Of a DNA stretch of 64,000 nucleotides, positions 44,642-53,177 are shown piece after piece. How positions within the stretch are numbered: the stretch's first letter is position 1; the number at the start of each line of letters is the position of its first letter. Under the pieces are notes generated by a model. The model had not been told where the DNA came from, did no database searches, and was given only the letters and a program-made list of their open reading frames with translations. The position numbers were made by a program, and so were the translations under genes. The stretch comes from Alphaproteobacteria bacterium (lineage in GTDB: Bacteria; Pseudomonadota; Alphaproteobacteria; Rhizobiales; Xanthobacteraceae). The stretch is from contig VBAH01000013.1 in assembly GCA_005884685.1 (NCBI GenBank), positions 1 to 64,000 of the forward strand, in the 5' to 3' direction.

Positions 44642-46639
44642 ATGCAATTCCATCTGAATGGATTTGAACCGGGCGATCCGGAGATCGCCGACCCGGCGCA
44701 GCGATATGCCGCATCCGGATCGTCCGGCCCGGTGCCCGCGGAGGTCGATGTTCTGATCGTCGGCTGCGGGCCGGCCGGCCTCACCCTGGCGGCGCAACTC
44801 TCCGCCTTCGCCGACATTAAGACGGCAATCGTCGAACAGAAGCCGGGCCCGATCTCGCGCGGCCAGGCCGATGGCATTGCCTGCCGCACGATGGAGATGT
44901 TCGAAGCCTTCGGCTTCGCCGAGCGCGTGATGAAGGAAGCCTGCTGGATCAACGAGACGTCGTTCTGGAAGCCTGACGAGAAAGATGGCGAGCACATCGT
45001 GCGCAGCGGATGGGTGCAGGACGTCGAAGACGGGCTGTCGGAATTTCCCCATGTCGTGCTCAACCAGGCACGCGTGCACGATTTCTACCTCGACGTCATG
45101 CGCAGGTCGGCGGCGCGGCTCGAGCCGTACTACGCGCGGCGCCTCAGCGATCTTGCCATCGACGCGGCCGGCGACAACGCCGATCCCTTTCAGGTGACCG
45201 CACGCCTCGAGCGGCTCGATGATGCGCATGCAGGACAGGTCGAGACGATCCGGGCGCGCTATGTCGTCGGTTGCGACGGCGCGCGCAGCACCGTGCGCAA
45301 GTCGATCGGGCGCGCGCTCACCGGCGACTCCGCCAATCACGCCTGGGGCGTGATGGATGTGCTGGCCGTCACCGACTTCCCCGACGTGCGGTTCAAGACG
45401 CTGATTCAGTCCGCCAACGACGGCAGCATCATCATCATCCCGCGCGAGGGCGGCTATCTCTTTCGCCTCTATATCGAGCTCGACAAGCTCGGTGCGAGCG
45501 AGCGGGTCTCGGACCGCAACGTCACGGCCGACGACCTGATCGCGAAGGCGCGGCGCATTCTCAAACCGCACAGCCTCGACGTGAAGGAGATCGCCTGGTG
45601 GTCGGTCTACGAGATCGGCCAGCGGCTTTGCGACAAGTTCGATGACGTGCCCGAGGAGGCCGTCGCGCAACGCCTGCCGCGCGTGTTCATCGCCGGCGAC
45701 GCCTGTCACACGCACAGCCCGAAAGCCGGGCAGGGCATGAACGTCTCCATGCAGGACGGCTTCAATCTCGGCTGGAAGCTGGCCGCGGTGTTGCGCAAGC
45801 GCTGCGCGCCGCACCTGCTGCACACCTACTCGGCGGAACGTCAGTCGGTCGCCAAGGAACTGATCGACTTCGATCGCGAATGGGCCGCGCTGCTCGCGTC
45901 GAGCAAAGGCTTCGATCCGGCCGAGACGCAGCGCTACTTCGTCAAGCATGGGCGCTACACCGCCGGGACCGCGACCCGCTATCGGCCGTCGCTTCTCACC
46001 GCCGAGGCAGCCCATCAGGATCTCGCCAAGGGGCTGACGATCGGGATGCGCTTTCACTCCGCGCCGGTGATCCGCGTGGCGGATGCGAAGCCCGTGCACC
46101 TCGGCCACGTCGTCAAGGCCGACGGGCGCTTTCGTGTCTTCTGTTTTGCCGGCGCGAGCGACACCGGTGCGCACGATTCCGCCATCCGGGCGCTGTGCGA
46201 TTTTCTCGAAGCGCAAGGGTCGCCGGTGCACAGATACACGCCGCCGGGCGCGGACATCGACGCCGTGATCGATGTGCGTGCGGTGTTCCAGCAGGGCCAC
46301 CGCGACCTCGCGATCGAGGCAATGCCGTCGCTGCTTCTGCCGCAGAAGGGGCGCTACGGGCTGCACGACTACGAGAAGATCTTCAGCGCCGACCTGCGCG
46401 GCGGCAACGACATCTTCACCATGCGCGGCATTGATCGCGCGCGCGGCTGCATCGTGGTCGTGCGGCCGGACCAATTCGTCGCGCACGTTCTGCCGCTCGA
46501 AGCGCATGCGCAGCTTGCGGCGTACTTCGATGGGTTCATGGTGCAGGGGGCCACGAACTCCGCTCATTCCCGCGGAAGCGGGAATCCAGTTCTTGCCCAA
46601 AGCACTGGGTCCCCGCTTTCGCGGGGACGAGCGGGGTAG
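44642..46639 (+). CDS. mobA: 3-hydroxybenzoate 4-monooxygenase with repeat-encoded C-terminal tail
   Basis: 665-residue FAD-dependent hydroxylase that converts 3-hydroxybenzoate to protocatechuate using NADPH and O2. Starts MQFHLNGFEPGDP like Comamonas MobA. FAD site DVLIVGCGPAGLTLAAQ (36-52), DG motif VGCDGARSTVRKSIG and GD motif FIAGDACHTHSPKAGQGMN (about 348-366), then a C-terminal thioredoxin-like dimerisation domain. The family ends near YFDGFMVQ; here 26 further residues are encoded by an inserted palindromic repeat (46560-46634) that also leads to the stop. The product feeds LigAB. Confidence 0.92.
   Translation: MQFHLNGFEPGDPEIADPAQRYAASGSSGPVPAEVDVLIVGCGPAGLTLAAQLSAFADIKTAIVEQKPGPISRGQADGIACRTMEMFEAFGFAERVMKEACWINETSFWKPDEKDGEHIVRSGWVQDVEDGLSEFPHVVLNQARVHDFYLDVMRRSAARLEPYYARRLSDLAIDAAGDNADPFQVTARLERLDDAHAGQVETIRARYVVGCDGARSTVRKSIGRALTGDSANHAWGVMDVLAVTDFPDVRFKTLIQSANDGSIIIIPREGGYLFRLYIELDKLGASERVSDRNVTADDLIAKARRILKPHSLDVKEIAWWSVYEIGQRLCDKFDDVPEEAVAQRLPRVFIAGDACHTHSPKAGQGMNVSMQDGFNLGWKLAAVLRKRCAPHLLHTYSAERQSVAKELIDFDREWAALLASSKGFDPAETQRYFVKHGRYTAGTATRYRPSLLTAEAAHQDLAKGLTIGMRFHSAPVIRVADAKPVHLGHVVKADGRFRVFCFAGASDTGAHDSAIRALCDFLEAQGSPVHRYTPPGADIDAVIDVRAVFQQGHRDLAIEAMPSLLLPQKGRYGLHDYEKIFSADLRGGNDIFTMRGIDRARGCIVVVRPDQFVAHVLPLEAHAQLAAYFDGFMVQGATNSAHSRGSGNPVLAQSTGSPLSRGRAG
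46560..46634. repeat. palindromic repeat, class A (copy 4), inside mobA 3' end
   Basis: CCGCTCATTCCCGCGGAAGC ... CCCCGCTTTCGCGGGGACGA plus GCGG. Lies in frame at the end of mobA and 8 nt before the convergent cupin gene's stop. Confidence 0.88.
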
Positions 46640-46642
46640 CGC

Positions 46643-47092
46643 CTACGCCGCCTTCAGGCGCACCGTCTCCGGCACCGGCAGCGGCGTGTTGGCCGAGCCC
46701 TCGATCGACTCGACCGTCATGAAGATCATGTCCTCACCGCCGAGGTTTTCCAGGTCGTGCACCTTGAACTCGCCCGGCCCGTAGGTCTCGTGGCGCGTCT
46801 CGCCCGGGTGATACGAATACTCCACCGTGCTGCCGTCCATCAGGTGCTGACGCCCGCGCCCGCCGTTCACCGAAGTCCAGAAGTAATTGAGCACGTGGCG
46901 ATGGAAGCCGATGCGCTCGCCCGGCGCGAGCCGGATCATCCACACCCGCGTCTTGTCGGTCTCGGACAGCAGCTCGGAGCCGACGCAGCCGTTCGGACGC
47001 TCGGCCTCGCGCGCGAATTCGGCTTGCAGCGCGTCCGGCCACGCGGTCTTGACGTGCGTGTGTGCGGCCTTCTCCTTCATGGTCATCGCCAT
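46643..47092 (-). CDS. cupin-domain protein, 149 aa
   Basis: Single small beta-barrel. Cupin-like motif 1 GERIGFHRHVLNYFWTSVNGG (His pair) and second strand set PGETRHETYGPGEFKVHDLEN. Metal-binding His/Glu arrangement is partial. Convergent with mobA (3-nt gap). Function unknown; similar small cupins occur beside aromatic monooxygenases. SD GGGAG before ATG 47092. Confidence 0.8.
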   Translation of the reverse strand: MAMTMKEKAAHTHVKTAWPDALQAEFAREAERPNGCVGSELLSETDKTRVWMIRLAPGERIGFHRHVLNYFWTSVNGGRGRQHLMDGSTVEYSYHPGETRHETYGPGEFKVHDLENLGGEDMIFMTVESIEGSANTPLPVPETVRLKAA

Positions 47093-47146
47093 GGCATTCT
47101 CCCTGCGGATATGCCCAAGCTATAGCAAGATTCACATCGCGGAGGA

Positions 47147-48364
47147 ATGCGTTTGGCGAAGGGCACGCGCGCGCTGGTGATCGGCGGCTCGATGAGCGGG
47201 CTGCTTGCGGCGCTCGCGCTGCGCCAGCACGGCTGGCAGGCGGATGTCTACGAGCGCGTGGCCGAACCGCTCGCCGGCCGCGGCGCCGGCATCGTGGCGC
47301 AGCCGGAGCTGAAAGCGATCCTGCGCAAACTCGGGCTCGAGGCCGACCGCGCGCTCGGCGTCGAGGTTGCGACGCGCGTGATGTTCGCGCGCGACGGCCG
47401 CCTGACGCATCGCGTGCCGATCGCACAGACCATGACGGCGTGGGACCGGGTGTTCTTTCTGCTCAAGGCCGCGCTGCCCGAGGCGAACTATCATCGCGGC
47501 AAGGAGCTGCGGCGGGTCGAGCAGCGCGGGCAGGATGTGGTGGCGCATTTCGCCGACGGCTCGGCCGAGACCGCGGATATGCTGATCGGCGCGGACGGCA
47601 TCCGCTCCGGTGTGCGTCAGCAGTATCTGCCCGAGGTCGCACCGCTCTATGCCGGTTACACGGCCTGGCGCGGCTTGATCGCGGAAGGTTCATTTCCAGC
47701 GGCGCTGCACGCCGCGCTGTTCGACGATTTCGCGTTCTGCCTGCCCGACAACGAGCAGATGCTCGGCTATCCGGTGGCGGGGCCGGACAACGATCTGGGC
47801 CCGGGACACCGGCGCTACAATTTCGTCTGGTACCGGCCGGCGAGCGAGGAACGCGAGTTGCCGCGGCTGCTGACCGACGACTCCGGCCGCACGCACGTGC
47901 TCTCGATCCCGCCGCCGCTGATCGCGCGCGATGTCATTGCGGCGATGCGCGACGCGGCAGCGCGCGTGCTGGCGCCGCAGTTCAACGAGATGGTCAGCCT
48001 GTGCGAGATGCCGTTCCTGCAGCCGATCTACGATCTGGAGGTGCCGCGCATGGCGTTCGGCCGGGTCGCGCTGGTCGGCGACGCGGCATTCGTGGCCCGC
48101 CCGCATATCGGCGCGGGCGTCGCCAAGGCAGCCGACGACGCGCTCGCGCTCGCGCAGGCGCTTGCGGCGAACGATGATGTCGCCGCCGCGCTGCAGCGGT
48201 TCGAGGTGCCGCGCCTCGACGCCGGCCGGCGCATCGTCGCGCGCACACGTCATCTCGGCGCCTATGTGCAGGCGGATCTCAAGAGCGATGCCGAGCGTGA
48301 GCATGCCGCGCGCCACCGCACGCCGGAGGCGGTGCTCACCGAGACGGCGATCATGGAGTATTGA
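47147..48364 (+). CDS. FAD-dependent aromatic monooxygenase (2,6-dihydroxypyridine/salicylate hydroxylase-like)
   Basis: 405 residues. Dinucleotide-binding GGSMSGLLAALALRQHGW (13-30), DG motif GADGIRSGVRQQY and GD motif RVALVGDAAFVARPHIGAG (about 305-323), the last in the form seen in 2,6-dihydroxypyridine 3-hydroxylase. GGAGG lies only one base from ATG 47147, so TTG 47153 (LAKGTRALVIGG) may be the real start. Substrate unknown; probably hydroxylates a phenol or N-heteroaromatic. Confidence 0.85.
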   Translation: MRLAKGTRALVIGGSMSGLLAALALRQHGWQADVYERVAEPLAGRGAGIVAQPELKAILRKLGLEADRALGVEVATRVMFARDGRLTHRVPIAQTMTAWDRVFFLLKAALPEANYHRGKELRRVEQRGQDVVAHFADGSAETADMLIGADGIRSGVRQQYLPEVAPLYAGYTAWRGLIAEGSFPAALHAALFDDFAFCLPDNEQMLGYPVAGPDNDLGPGHRRYNFVWYRPASEERELPRLLTDDSGRTHVLSIPPPLIARDVIAAMRDAAARVLAPQFNEMVSLCEMPFLQPIYDLEVPRMAFGRVALVGDAAFVARPHIGAGVAKAADDALALAQALAANDDVAAALQRFEVPRLDAGRRIVARTRHLGAYVQADLKSDAEREHAARHRTPEAVLTETAIMEY

Positions 48365-48371
48365 TGCGTCC

Positions 48372-48494
48372 GTCATGCCCGGCCTTGTGCCGGGCATCCA
48401 CGTCTTTCTTGATGCGATTCCACCGAGCAAGACGTGGATGGCCGGGACACCAGGGCGTTCACGCCCGTCTTCGCGGGCTATGCCCGGCCATGAC
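48372..48494. repeat. palindromic intergenic repeat, class D (copy 2) with inner module
   Basis: Outer arms GTCATGCCCGGCC / GGCCATGAC. A 31-nt inner module (48453-48483, starts GGGCGTTCACGCCCGTC) is nearly identical to one inside the cocE element at 55125-55156. Between the convergent monooxygenase and amidohydrolase genes. Confidence 0.9.
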
Positions 48495-48500
48495 GGCAAT

Positions 48501-49577
48501 TTAAATTCCCAGCAGCCGCTTCGCATTCCCGCCGCAGATCGCCGCGACGGCCTTCGCGTCGAGCGATTCGGTATTCGCCACATGCCCGACCGGATCGTAA
48601 TCCGCCATGTCGAACGGGTAATCGGTGCCCATGATGATGTGGTCGGCGCCGAATACCTTGACGAGATATTCGAGCTGGTGCGGTGTGAACACGATCGTGT
48701 CGAAGTACACCTTCTTCAGGTATTCGGTCGGCGGCCTGGGCAAATTGTTGGCCACGTCGGTGCGCGCCCCCCAGGCGTGATCGATGCGGCCCGAATAGCC
48801 GCCGAGATAACCGCCGCCGTGCACGGCGAGGATTTTCAGGTTCGGGTAGCGCTCCAGCACGCCGTCGAAAATCAGGTAATGCAGCGCGACCGTGGTATCG
48901 AGCGGATTGCCGATCACGTTGCTGAAATAATAGCGCGAGAAGCGGTCGCCCTGGGTGAAGCCGTTCGGATGGATCACCACCAGCGCGCCGAGCGCCTCGG
49001 CCTTGGCCCAGAACGGCGCGAACGCCGGATCGGAGAGCTCACGGCCGGCCACGTTGGTCAGGATCTGGCAGCCCTTGAAGCCGAGCTCTCTCATCGAGCG
49101 CTCGAGCTCCGTTGCGGCCTCGGCGCCGTCCTGCAGCGGCACGGTGCCGAGCGCGACGAAGCGGTCGGGCTTGCGCGCGACGTAGGCCGCGATGCCGTCG
49201 TTGAGCACGCGCGTCGCCTGCACGGCGATCTCGACCGGCACGGTGAAGTAGCATTGCGGCGGCGGCGGCATGACCAGCTGCATGTCGAGGCCCATCTCGT
49301 CCATGTCGCGCAAACGCTCGTCGAGGCCGTTCTCCAAACCCGTCATGCGCGTGCGCCGATCTTGCTCCTGCTTCGCGTTGAGCGCCTTCACGTTCGGCGT
49401 GGCGAAATGCCCGAGCGGCACCGTCGCGGCATCGAGATGCGGCTGCGCGATCGCGGCGGCCGCCGGCACGCCGACATGCGAATGAATGTCTATTGTTGTC
49501 GACTTCGGCCGCACCTCGCGCCCGGGCTTGCCTTGCTTGCGCGCCGCGGTCGGGCCGTATCGGTTGGTGTCGGTCAC
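48501..49577 (-). CDS. ACMSD-like amidohydrolase/decarboxylase
   Basis: 358 residues. Metal site HxH (DIHSHVGV), a mid His (VVIHPNG) and Asp (MGTDYPFDM) plus LKILAVHGGGYLGGYSGRID are typical of the ACMSD/gamma-resorcylate decarboxylase branch of amidohydrolases, which remove CO2 from carboxylated rings or muconates without oxygen. GTG 49577 with GGAGAG seven bases ahead is chosen; the longer frame reads into a repeat. A decarboxylase role is inferred. Confidence 0.83.
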   Translation of the reverse strand: MTDTNRYGPTAARKQGKPGREVRPKSTTIDIHSHVGVPAAAAIAQPHLDAATVPLGHFATPNVKALNAKQEQDRRTRMTGLENGLDERLRDMDEMGLDMQLVMPPPPQCYFTVPVEIAVQATRVLNDGIAAYVARKPDRFVALGTVPLQDGAEAATELERSMRELGFKGCQILTNVAGRELSDPAFAPFWAKAEALGALVVIHPNGFTQGDRFSRYYFSNVIGNPLDTTVALHYLIFDGVLERYPNLKILAVHGGGYLGGYSGRIDHAWGARTDVANNLPRPPTEYLKKVYFDTIVFTPHQLEYLVKVFGADHIIMGTDYPFDMADYDPVGHVANTESLDAKAVAAICGGNAKRLLGI

Positions 49578-49593
49578 TTTTTTTCTCTCCTTC

Positions 49594-49726
49594 GTCATTC
49601 CGGGGCGCCGCGGAGCGGGGAGCCCGGAATCCATAAACACGATTTTCAGTTATCTTGCTCGGTGATTCATCGATAGGATGGTGGTTATGGATTCCGGGCT
49701 CCGGCCTCCGGCCGGCCCGGAATGAC
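49594..49726. repeat. palindromic intergenic repeat, class B (copy 1)
   Basis: GTCATTCCGGGGC ... GCCCGGAATGAC with inner CCCGGAATCCATAA / TTATGGATTCCGGG. Between livF (operon 2) and the amidohydrolase gene. Confidence 0.9.
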
Positions 49727-49732
49727 CAACCA

Positions 49733-50443
49733 CTAAAACACCCCCAGATGCTGCGCGATGACCCTGTCGTTCGTCCGCGTTTCCGCCGCGGTGCCGGAAA
49801 ATACCACCGCGCCGGTATTCACGATCACAACGTCGTCCGCAAGGTCGAGCGTGAGCTTGATGTTCTGCTCGACCAGCACGATCGACAGCCCCTCGGCCTT
49901 GAGCTGCGCGATGGTGCGCCCGACCTCGTGCACGATCTGCGGCGCGAGGCCCTCGGACGGCTCGTCCATCAGCAGCACGCGCGGATTGCCCATCAGCGCT
50001 CGCCCGATCGCGAGCATCTGCTGCTCGCCGCCGGAGAGCGAGCCGGCAAGCTGGATGTGGCGCTCCTTGAGGCGGGGAAACAGCGAGAACACGCGCTCGA
50101 GCGTCCAGGTGCCTTGCGCGCGTGCCTGCCTGGCGACGTCCAGATTTTCGCGCACGCTGAGCGAGCGAAACACCCGGCGACCCTGCGGCACGAGGCAGAT
50201 GCCTCTTTTGGCGATAGCCTCCGGCGCGAGCCCCGCGACCTCGTCGCCGAACAGCGTGATCGCGCCGCGGCGCGGACGCAGGAAGCCCATGATGGTCGCC
50301 ATGCAGGTGGTCTTGCCGGCGCCGTTGCGGCCGAGCAGGCCGAGCAGGCGGCCGGGACGCAACGCGAAGCCGACGCCGTGCAGCACATGGCTGTCGCCGT
50401 AATAGGTGTCGATTGCGCTGACGCTGAGCGCCTCAGTCGCCAA
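49733..50443 (-). CDS. livF: branched-chain-type ABC transporter ATPase LivF (operon 2)
   Basis: 236 residues. Walker A GRNGAGKTT, signature LSGGEQQ and Walker B VLLMDEP intact. No ATG is available; a perfect AAGGAGG six bases before TTG 50443 decides the TTG start and puts it 11 nt inside the livG 3' end, implying coupled translation. ATPase of the second LIV-type transporter. Confidence 0.92.
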   Translation of the reverse strand: MATEALSVSAIDTYYGDSHVLHGVGFALRPGRLLGLLGRNGAGKTTCMATIMGFLRPRRGAITLFGDEVAGLAPEAIAKRGICLVPQGRRVFRSLSVRENLDVARQARAQGTWTLERVFSLFPRLKERHIQLAGSLSGGEQQMLAIGRALMGNPRVLLMDEPSEGLAPQIVHEVGRTIAQLKAEGLSIVLVEQNIKLTLDLADDVVIVNTGAVVFSGTAAETRTNDRVIAQHLGVF

Positions 50444-51173
50444 GGTACACCTCCTTGGTGCGCGGGTCGGCGACCACTTGCGAGCGCGTGCCTTCGACGA
50501 TCACCTCGCCGTAGTGCAGCAGCGTGATGCGCTCCGCAAAGGCGAGCGCTGAATCCATGTCGTGCTCGATCATCACGATGGTCACGTCGCGCGGAACGCG
50601 CGCGAGCACATCGCGCACCTGGCTGCGCTCTTCCTGGCTCAAGCCCGCGAGCGGCTCGTCGAGCAGCAGCACCTTCGGCTTTTGCGCCAGCGCCATCGCC
50701 ATCTCGAGCCGGCGCCGCTCGCCGTACGAGGTTTCGGCGACCGTGCGGTCCGCGCTGGCGCCCAAGCCGACGAGCGCGAGCGCCTCGCGCGCCGCGTCAT
50801 AGAGATGGCTTTGTCCGAGGAGGAACGTCCACACATCCCAGCGCATCCTGTCGAGGCCGAGCAGCGCCAGCACCACGTTGTGGCAGAGCGTTTCTTTCGG
50901 GAACAGCGTGAGGATCTGGTAGGTGCGCGCGAGGCCGAGATGCACGCGCTGCTGCGTCGGCAGCTTGAGCAATTCCTGCCCGAACAGCTTCACCGATCCC
51001 GCATCGGGCGTGAGGTCGCCGGTGATCAGGTTGAACAGCGTGGTCTTGCCGGCGCCGTTCGGCCCGATGATCAGCCGCCGCTCGCCGGGCATCACCGAGA
51101 GCGAGACCTGCCTGGTGGCCGGCAGGCCGCCGAAGCGCTTGTTCAGGTTCACGACTTCGAGCGCGGGCGTCAT
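50433..51173 (-). CDS. livG: branched-chain-type ABC transporter ATPase LivG (operon 2)
   Basis: 246 residues. Walker A GPNGAGKTT, family-specific LARTYQI, degenerate signature TSYGERRRLE and Walker B VLLLDEP. ATG 51173 overlaps the livM stop by 4 nt; the longer upstream frame is within livM and not used. Works with the TTG-started LivF. Confidence 0.92.
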   Translation of the reverse strand: MTPALEVVNLNKRFGGLPATRQVSLSVMPGERRLIIGPNGAGKTTLFNLITGDLTPDAGSVKLFGQELLKLPTQQRVHLGLARTYQILTLFPKETLCHNVVLALLGLDRMRWDVWTFLLGQSHLYDAAREALALVGLGASADRTVAETSYGERRRLEMAMALAQKPKVLLLDEPLAGLSQEERSQVRDVLARVPRDVTIVMIEHDMDSALAFAERITLLHYGEVIVEGTRSQVVADPRTKEVYLGD

Positions 51174-52126
51174 GCGGCGCGCTCCAGCTTCTTCGGAGCG
51201 CGCCAGCGCGCCCACAATTGCCGCACGCCGGGCACGATGCCGAACGGCATGAACATGATGACGACGACGAAGATCGCGCCGAGCAGCGAGTTCCAGCGCT
51301 CGAAGTAGGTCGAGACGACGTTTTTCACCAGCGTGATGATGACCGCGCCGACGATCGGTCCGGTCAGCGCCGAGGCCCCGCCGAGGATCGCCATCAGCAG
51401 CACTTCGGCGGACTGCTGCAGCGAGATCGCGTGCGGCGAGATGAACAGGTTGTAGTAGACGTAGAGCAGGCCCGCGACCGAGCCCCAGAACGAGGCGAGC
51501 ACGAAGGCGAGCCACTGGATCAGCCATACGTTATGACCGAGCATGCGCATGCGGCGCGGCTGGTCGCGCGCGCCCTGCAGCGAGGCGCCGAACGGCGAGC
51601 GGGTGACGCGCCAGATGAAGAACAGCGCGATCGCGAACACGATCAGGCTGAACCAGTAGAAGCTCGACGCGCTGTCGATGGCGATGCCGAAGGGGTGCGG
51701 GCGCGCCGCATAGCGCAGCCCGTTGTCGCCGTTGGTGAGGGTGTTGGCGCGATACGCGATGCCCCACACGATCTGCCCGAGCGCGAGCGTGATCATCAGG
51801 AAGCCGATGCCCGAGGCGCGCAACGCGAGCAGTCCGAACAGCCCGCCGCACGCAGTCGAAAACAGGATTGCCAGGACGGCCGAGGCAAGCTGGCCGAAGC
51901 CGGCGTTGAGCAGCAGCACGGCCGCGTAGCTCGCCAGCCCGACGAAGGAGGCGTGGCCGAGCGAGACCATGCCGCCGTAGCCGAGCAGCAGGTTCAGGCT
52001 GACCGCGAGCAGCGCATAGATGAGAATCTGGCTCGCGAGGTTGACGTAGAACTCGCTGGTGATGATCAGCGGCACCGCGATCAGCGCCATGCCGATCGCA
52101 AACAGCAGAACCCCCTTGCGCCTCAC
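51170..52126 (-). CDS. livM: branched-chain-type ABC transporter permease LivM (operon 2)
   Basis: 318 residues, about 8-9 helices. Signatures NLLLGYGGMVSLGHASFVGL and GASLQGARDQPRRMRMLGHN (coupling loop; family form is R-x-N-x-x-R). Shorter N-terminus than operon-1 LivM. Overlaps livH and livG by 4 nt each. Confidence 0.92.
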   Translation of the reverse strand: MRRKGVLLFAIGMALIAVPLIITSEFYVNLASQILIYALLAVSLNLLLGYGGMVSLGHASFVGLASYAAVLLLNAGFGQLASAVLAILFSTACGGLFGLLALRASGIGFLMITLALGQIVWGIAYRANTLTNGDNGLRYAARPHPFGIAIDSASSFYWFSLIVFAIALFFIWRVTRSPFGASLQGARDQPRRMRMLGHNVWLIQWLAFVLASFWGSVAGLLYVYYNLFISPHAISLQQSAEVLLMAILGGASALTGPIVGAVIITLVKNVVSTYFERWNSLLGAIFVVVIMFMPFGIVPGVRQLWARWRAPKKLERAA

Positions 52127-52983
52127 GTCTGCACCCGGCCGAACAGGCCCTGCGGCCTGAACACGAGCACCAGCACCATGGGCAAGAACAGGATGAAATA
52201 GGCGAGGTCGGGAAACAGCGCGATGCCGAAGTTATAGAGGAAGCCGACCACGAAGCTTCCGACGAACGCGCCGAGCAGGCTTCCGGCGCCGCCGAGGATC
52301 ACGACGATCAGCGCGAGTGGCAGCATGTCGGTGTCGAGGCCGGGATAGGCGTTGAGCATCGGCGCGCCGAGCGTGCCACCGAGCCCGGCGAGCACGGCGC
52401 CGAGCGCGAATACGACGGTGAACAGCAGCGAGACAGGGATTCCAACGCCGCGCGCCATCTCCATGTCGTCGACGCCGGCGCGGATCATGGCACCGAGCCG
52501 CGTGCGGTCCATCAGCAGATAGAGCGCGACCGCGGTGACGAGCGCGATGGCGAGCACCACGAGGCGGAAGGTCGGAAACGCAAAGCCGGCCACGCGCAGG
52601 GGAGGGCGCAGCTCGGCGGGCGCCGGCACGGTCCATGGATCGCCGGTCCAGATCAGCAGGCAGAGGTCGGCGATGATGAACGAGACGCCGAGCGTGACCA
52701 GGACCTGGCCCTGCACGTTGCCCGCGAGCCGCCGCAGGATCAGCCGCTCGAAAGCAATGCCGACCAGGCCGACGCCGAGGCCCGCGCCGAGCACGGCGAT
52801 CCAGAAATGCCCGCCGTAGTAAACGATGGTCGCGCCCAGATAGGCGCCGAGCATGAAGAAGCCGCCATGCGCCAGATTCGGGATGCGCATCAGCCCGAAG
52901 GCGAGCGAGAAGCCGGACGAGAGCAGGAACAGCAAGCCGCCGAAGGCGATGCTGTTCAGCGTCTGGATGATCCAGAATTGCAT
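52123..52983 (-). CDS. livH: branched-chain-type ABC transporter permease LivH (operon 2)
   Basis: 286 residues. Signatures AFGLMRIPNLAHGGFFMLGAY and MARGVGIPVSLLFTVVFALG. Ends VFRPQGLFGRVQT. Preceded by a class F repeat and then the binding-protein gene. Confidence 0.92.
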   Translation of the reverse strand: MQFWIIQTLNSIAFGGLLFLLSSGFSLAFGLMRIPNLAHGGFFMLGAYLGATIVYYGGHFWIAVLGAGLGVGLVGIAFERLILRRLAGNVQGQVLVTLGVSFIIADLCLLIWTGDPWTVPAPAELRPPLRVAGFAFPTFRLVVLAIALVTAVALYLLMDRTRLGAMIRAGVDDMEMARGVGIPVSLLFTVVFALGAVLAGLGGTLGAPMLNAYPGLDTDMLPLALIVVILGGAGSLLGAFVGSFVVGFLYNFGIALFPDLAYFILFLPMVLVLVFRPQGLFGRVQT

Positions 52984-53000
52984 GCGTGCCTAGTGCGCGC

Positions 53001-53137
53001 TTTCCCCTCGCCCCGCAAAGCGGGGAGAGGGTGCCGCGCGAAGCGCGGCGGGAGAGGGGTGCGTGCAACTCGAAGACCCTCTCCCGGCTTCGCGGACATT
53101 CGTCCGCTCAGCCACCCTCTCCCTTTCAGGGAGAGGG
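53001..53137. repeat. palindromic intergenic repeat, class F (copy 5)
   Basis: CCCCTCGCCCCGCAAAGCGG, CCGCGCGAAGCGCGGCGG and CCCTCTCCCTTTCAGGGAGA pieces. Between the binding-protein gene and livH, the same position as copy 2 in operon 1. Confidence 0.8.
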
Positions 53138-53177
53138 GAAAGAAGGAGAGGGCGCTGCGTCGCCGCGGCGTCTCGTT

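Noticed and set aside
44597-46600. 667-codon minus-strand frame opposite mobA
   Set aside because: mobA has full-length family similarity; the antisense frame shows no motif.
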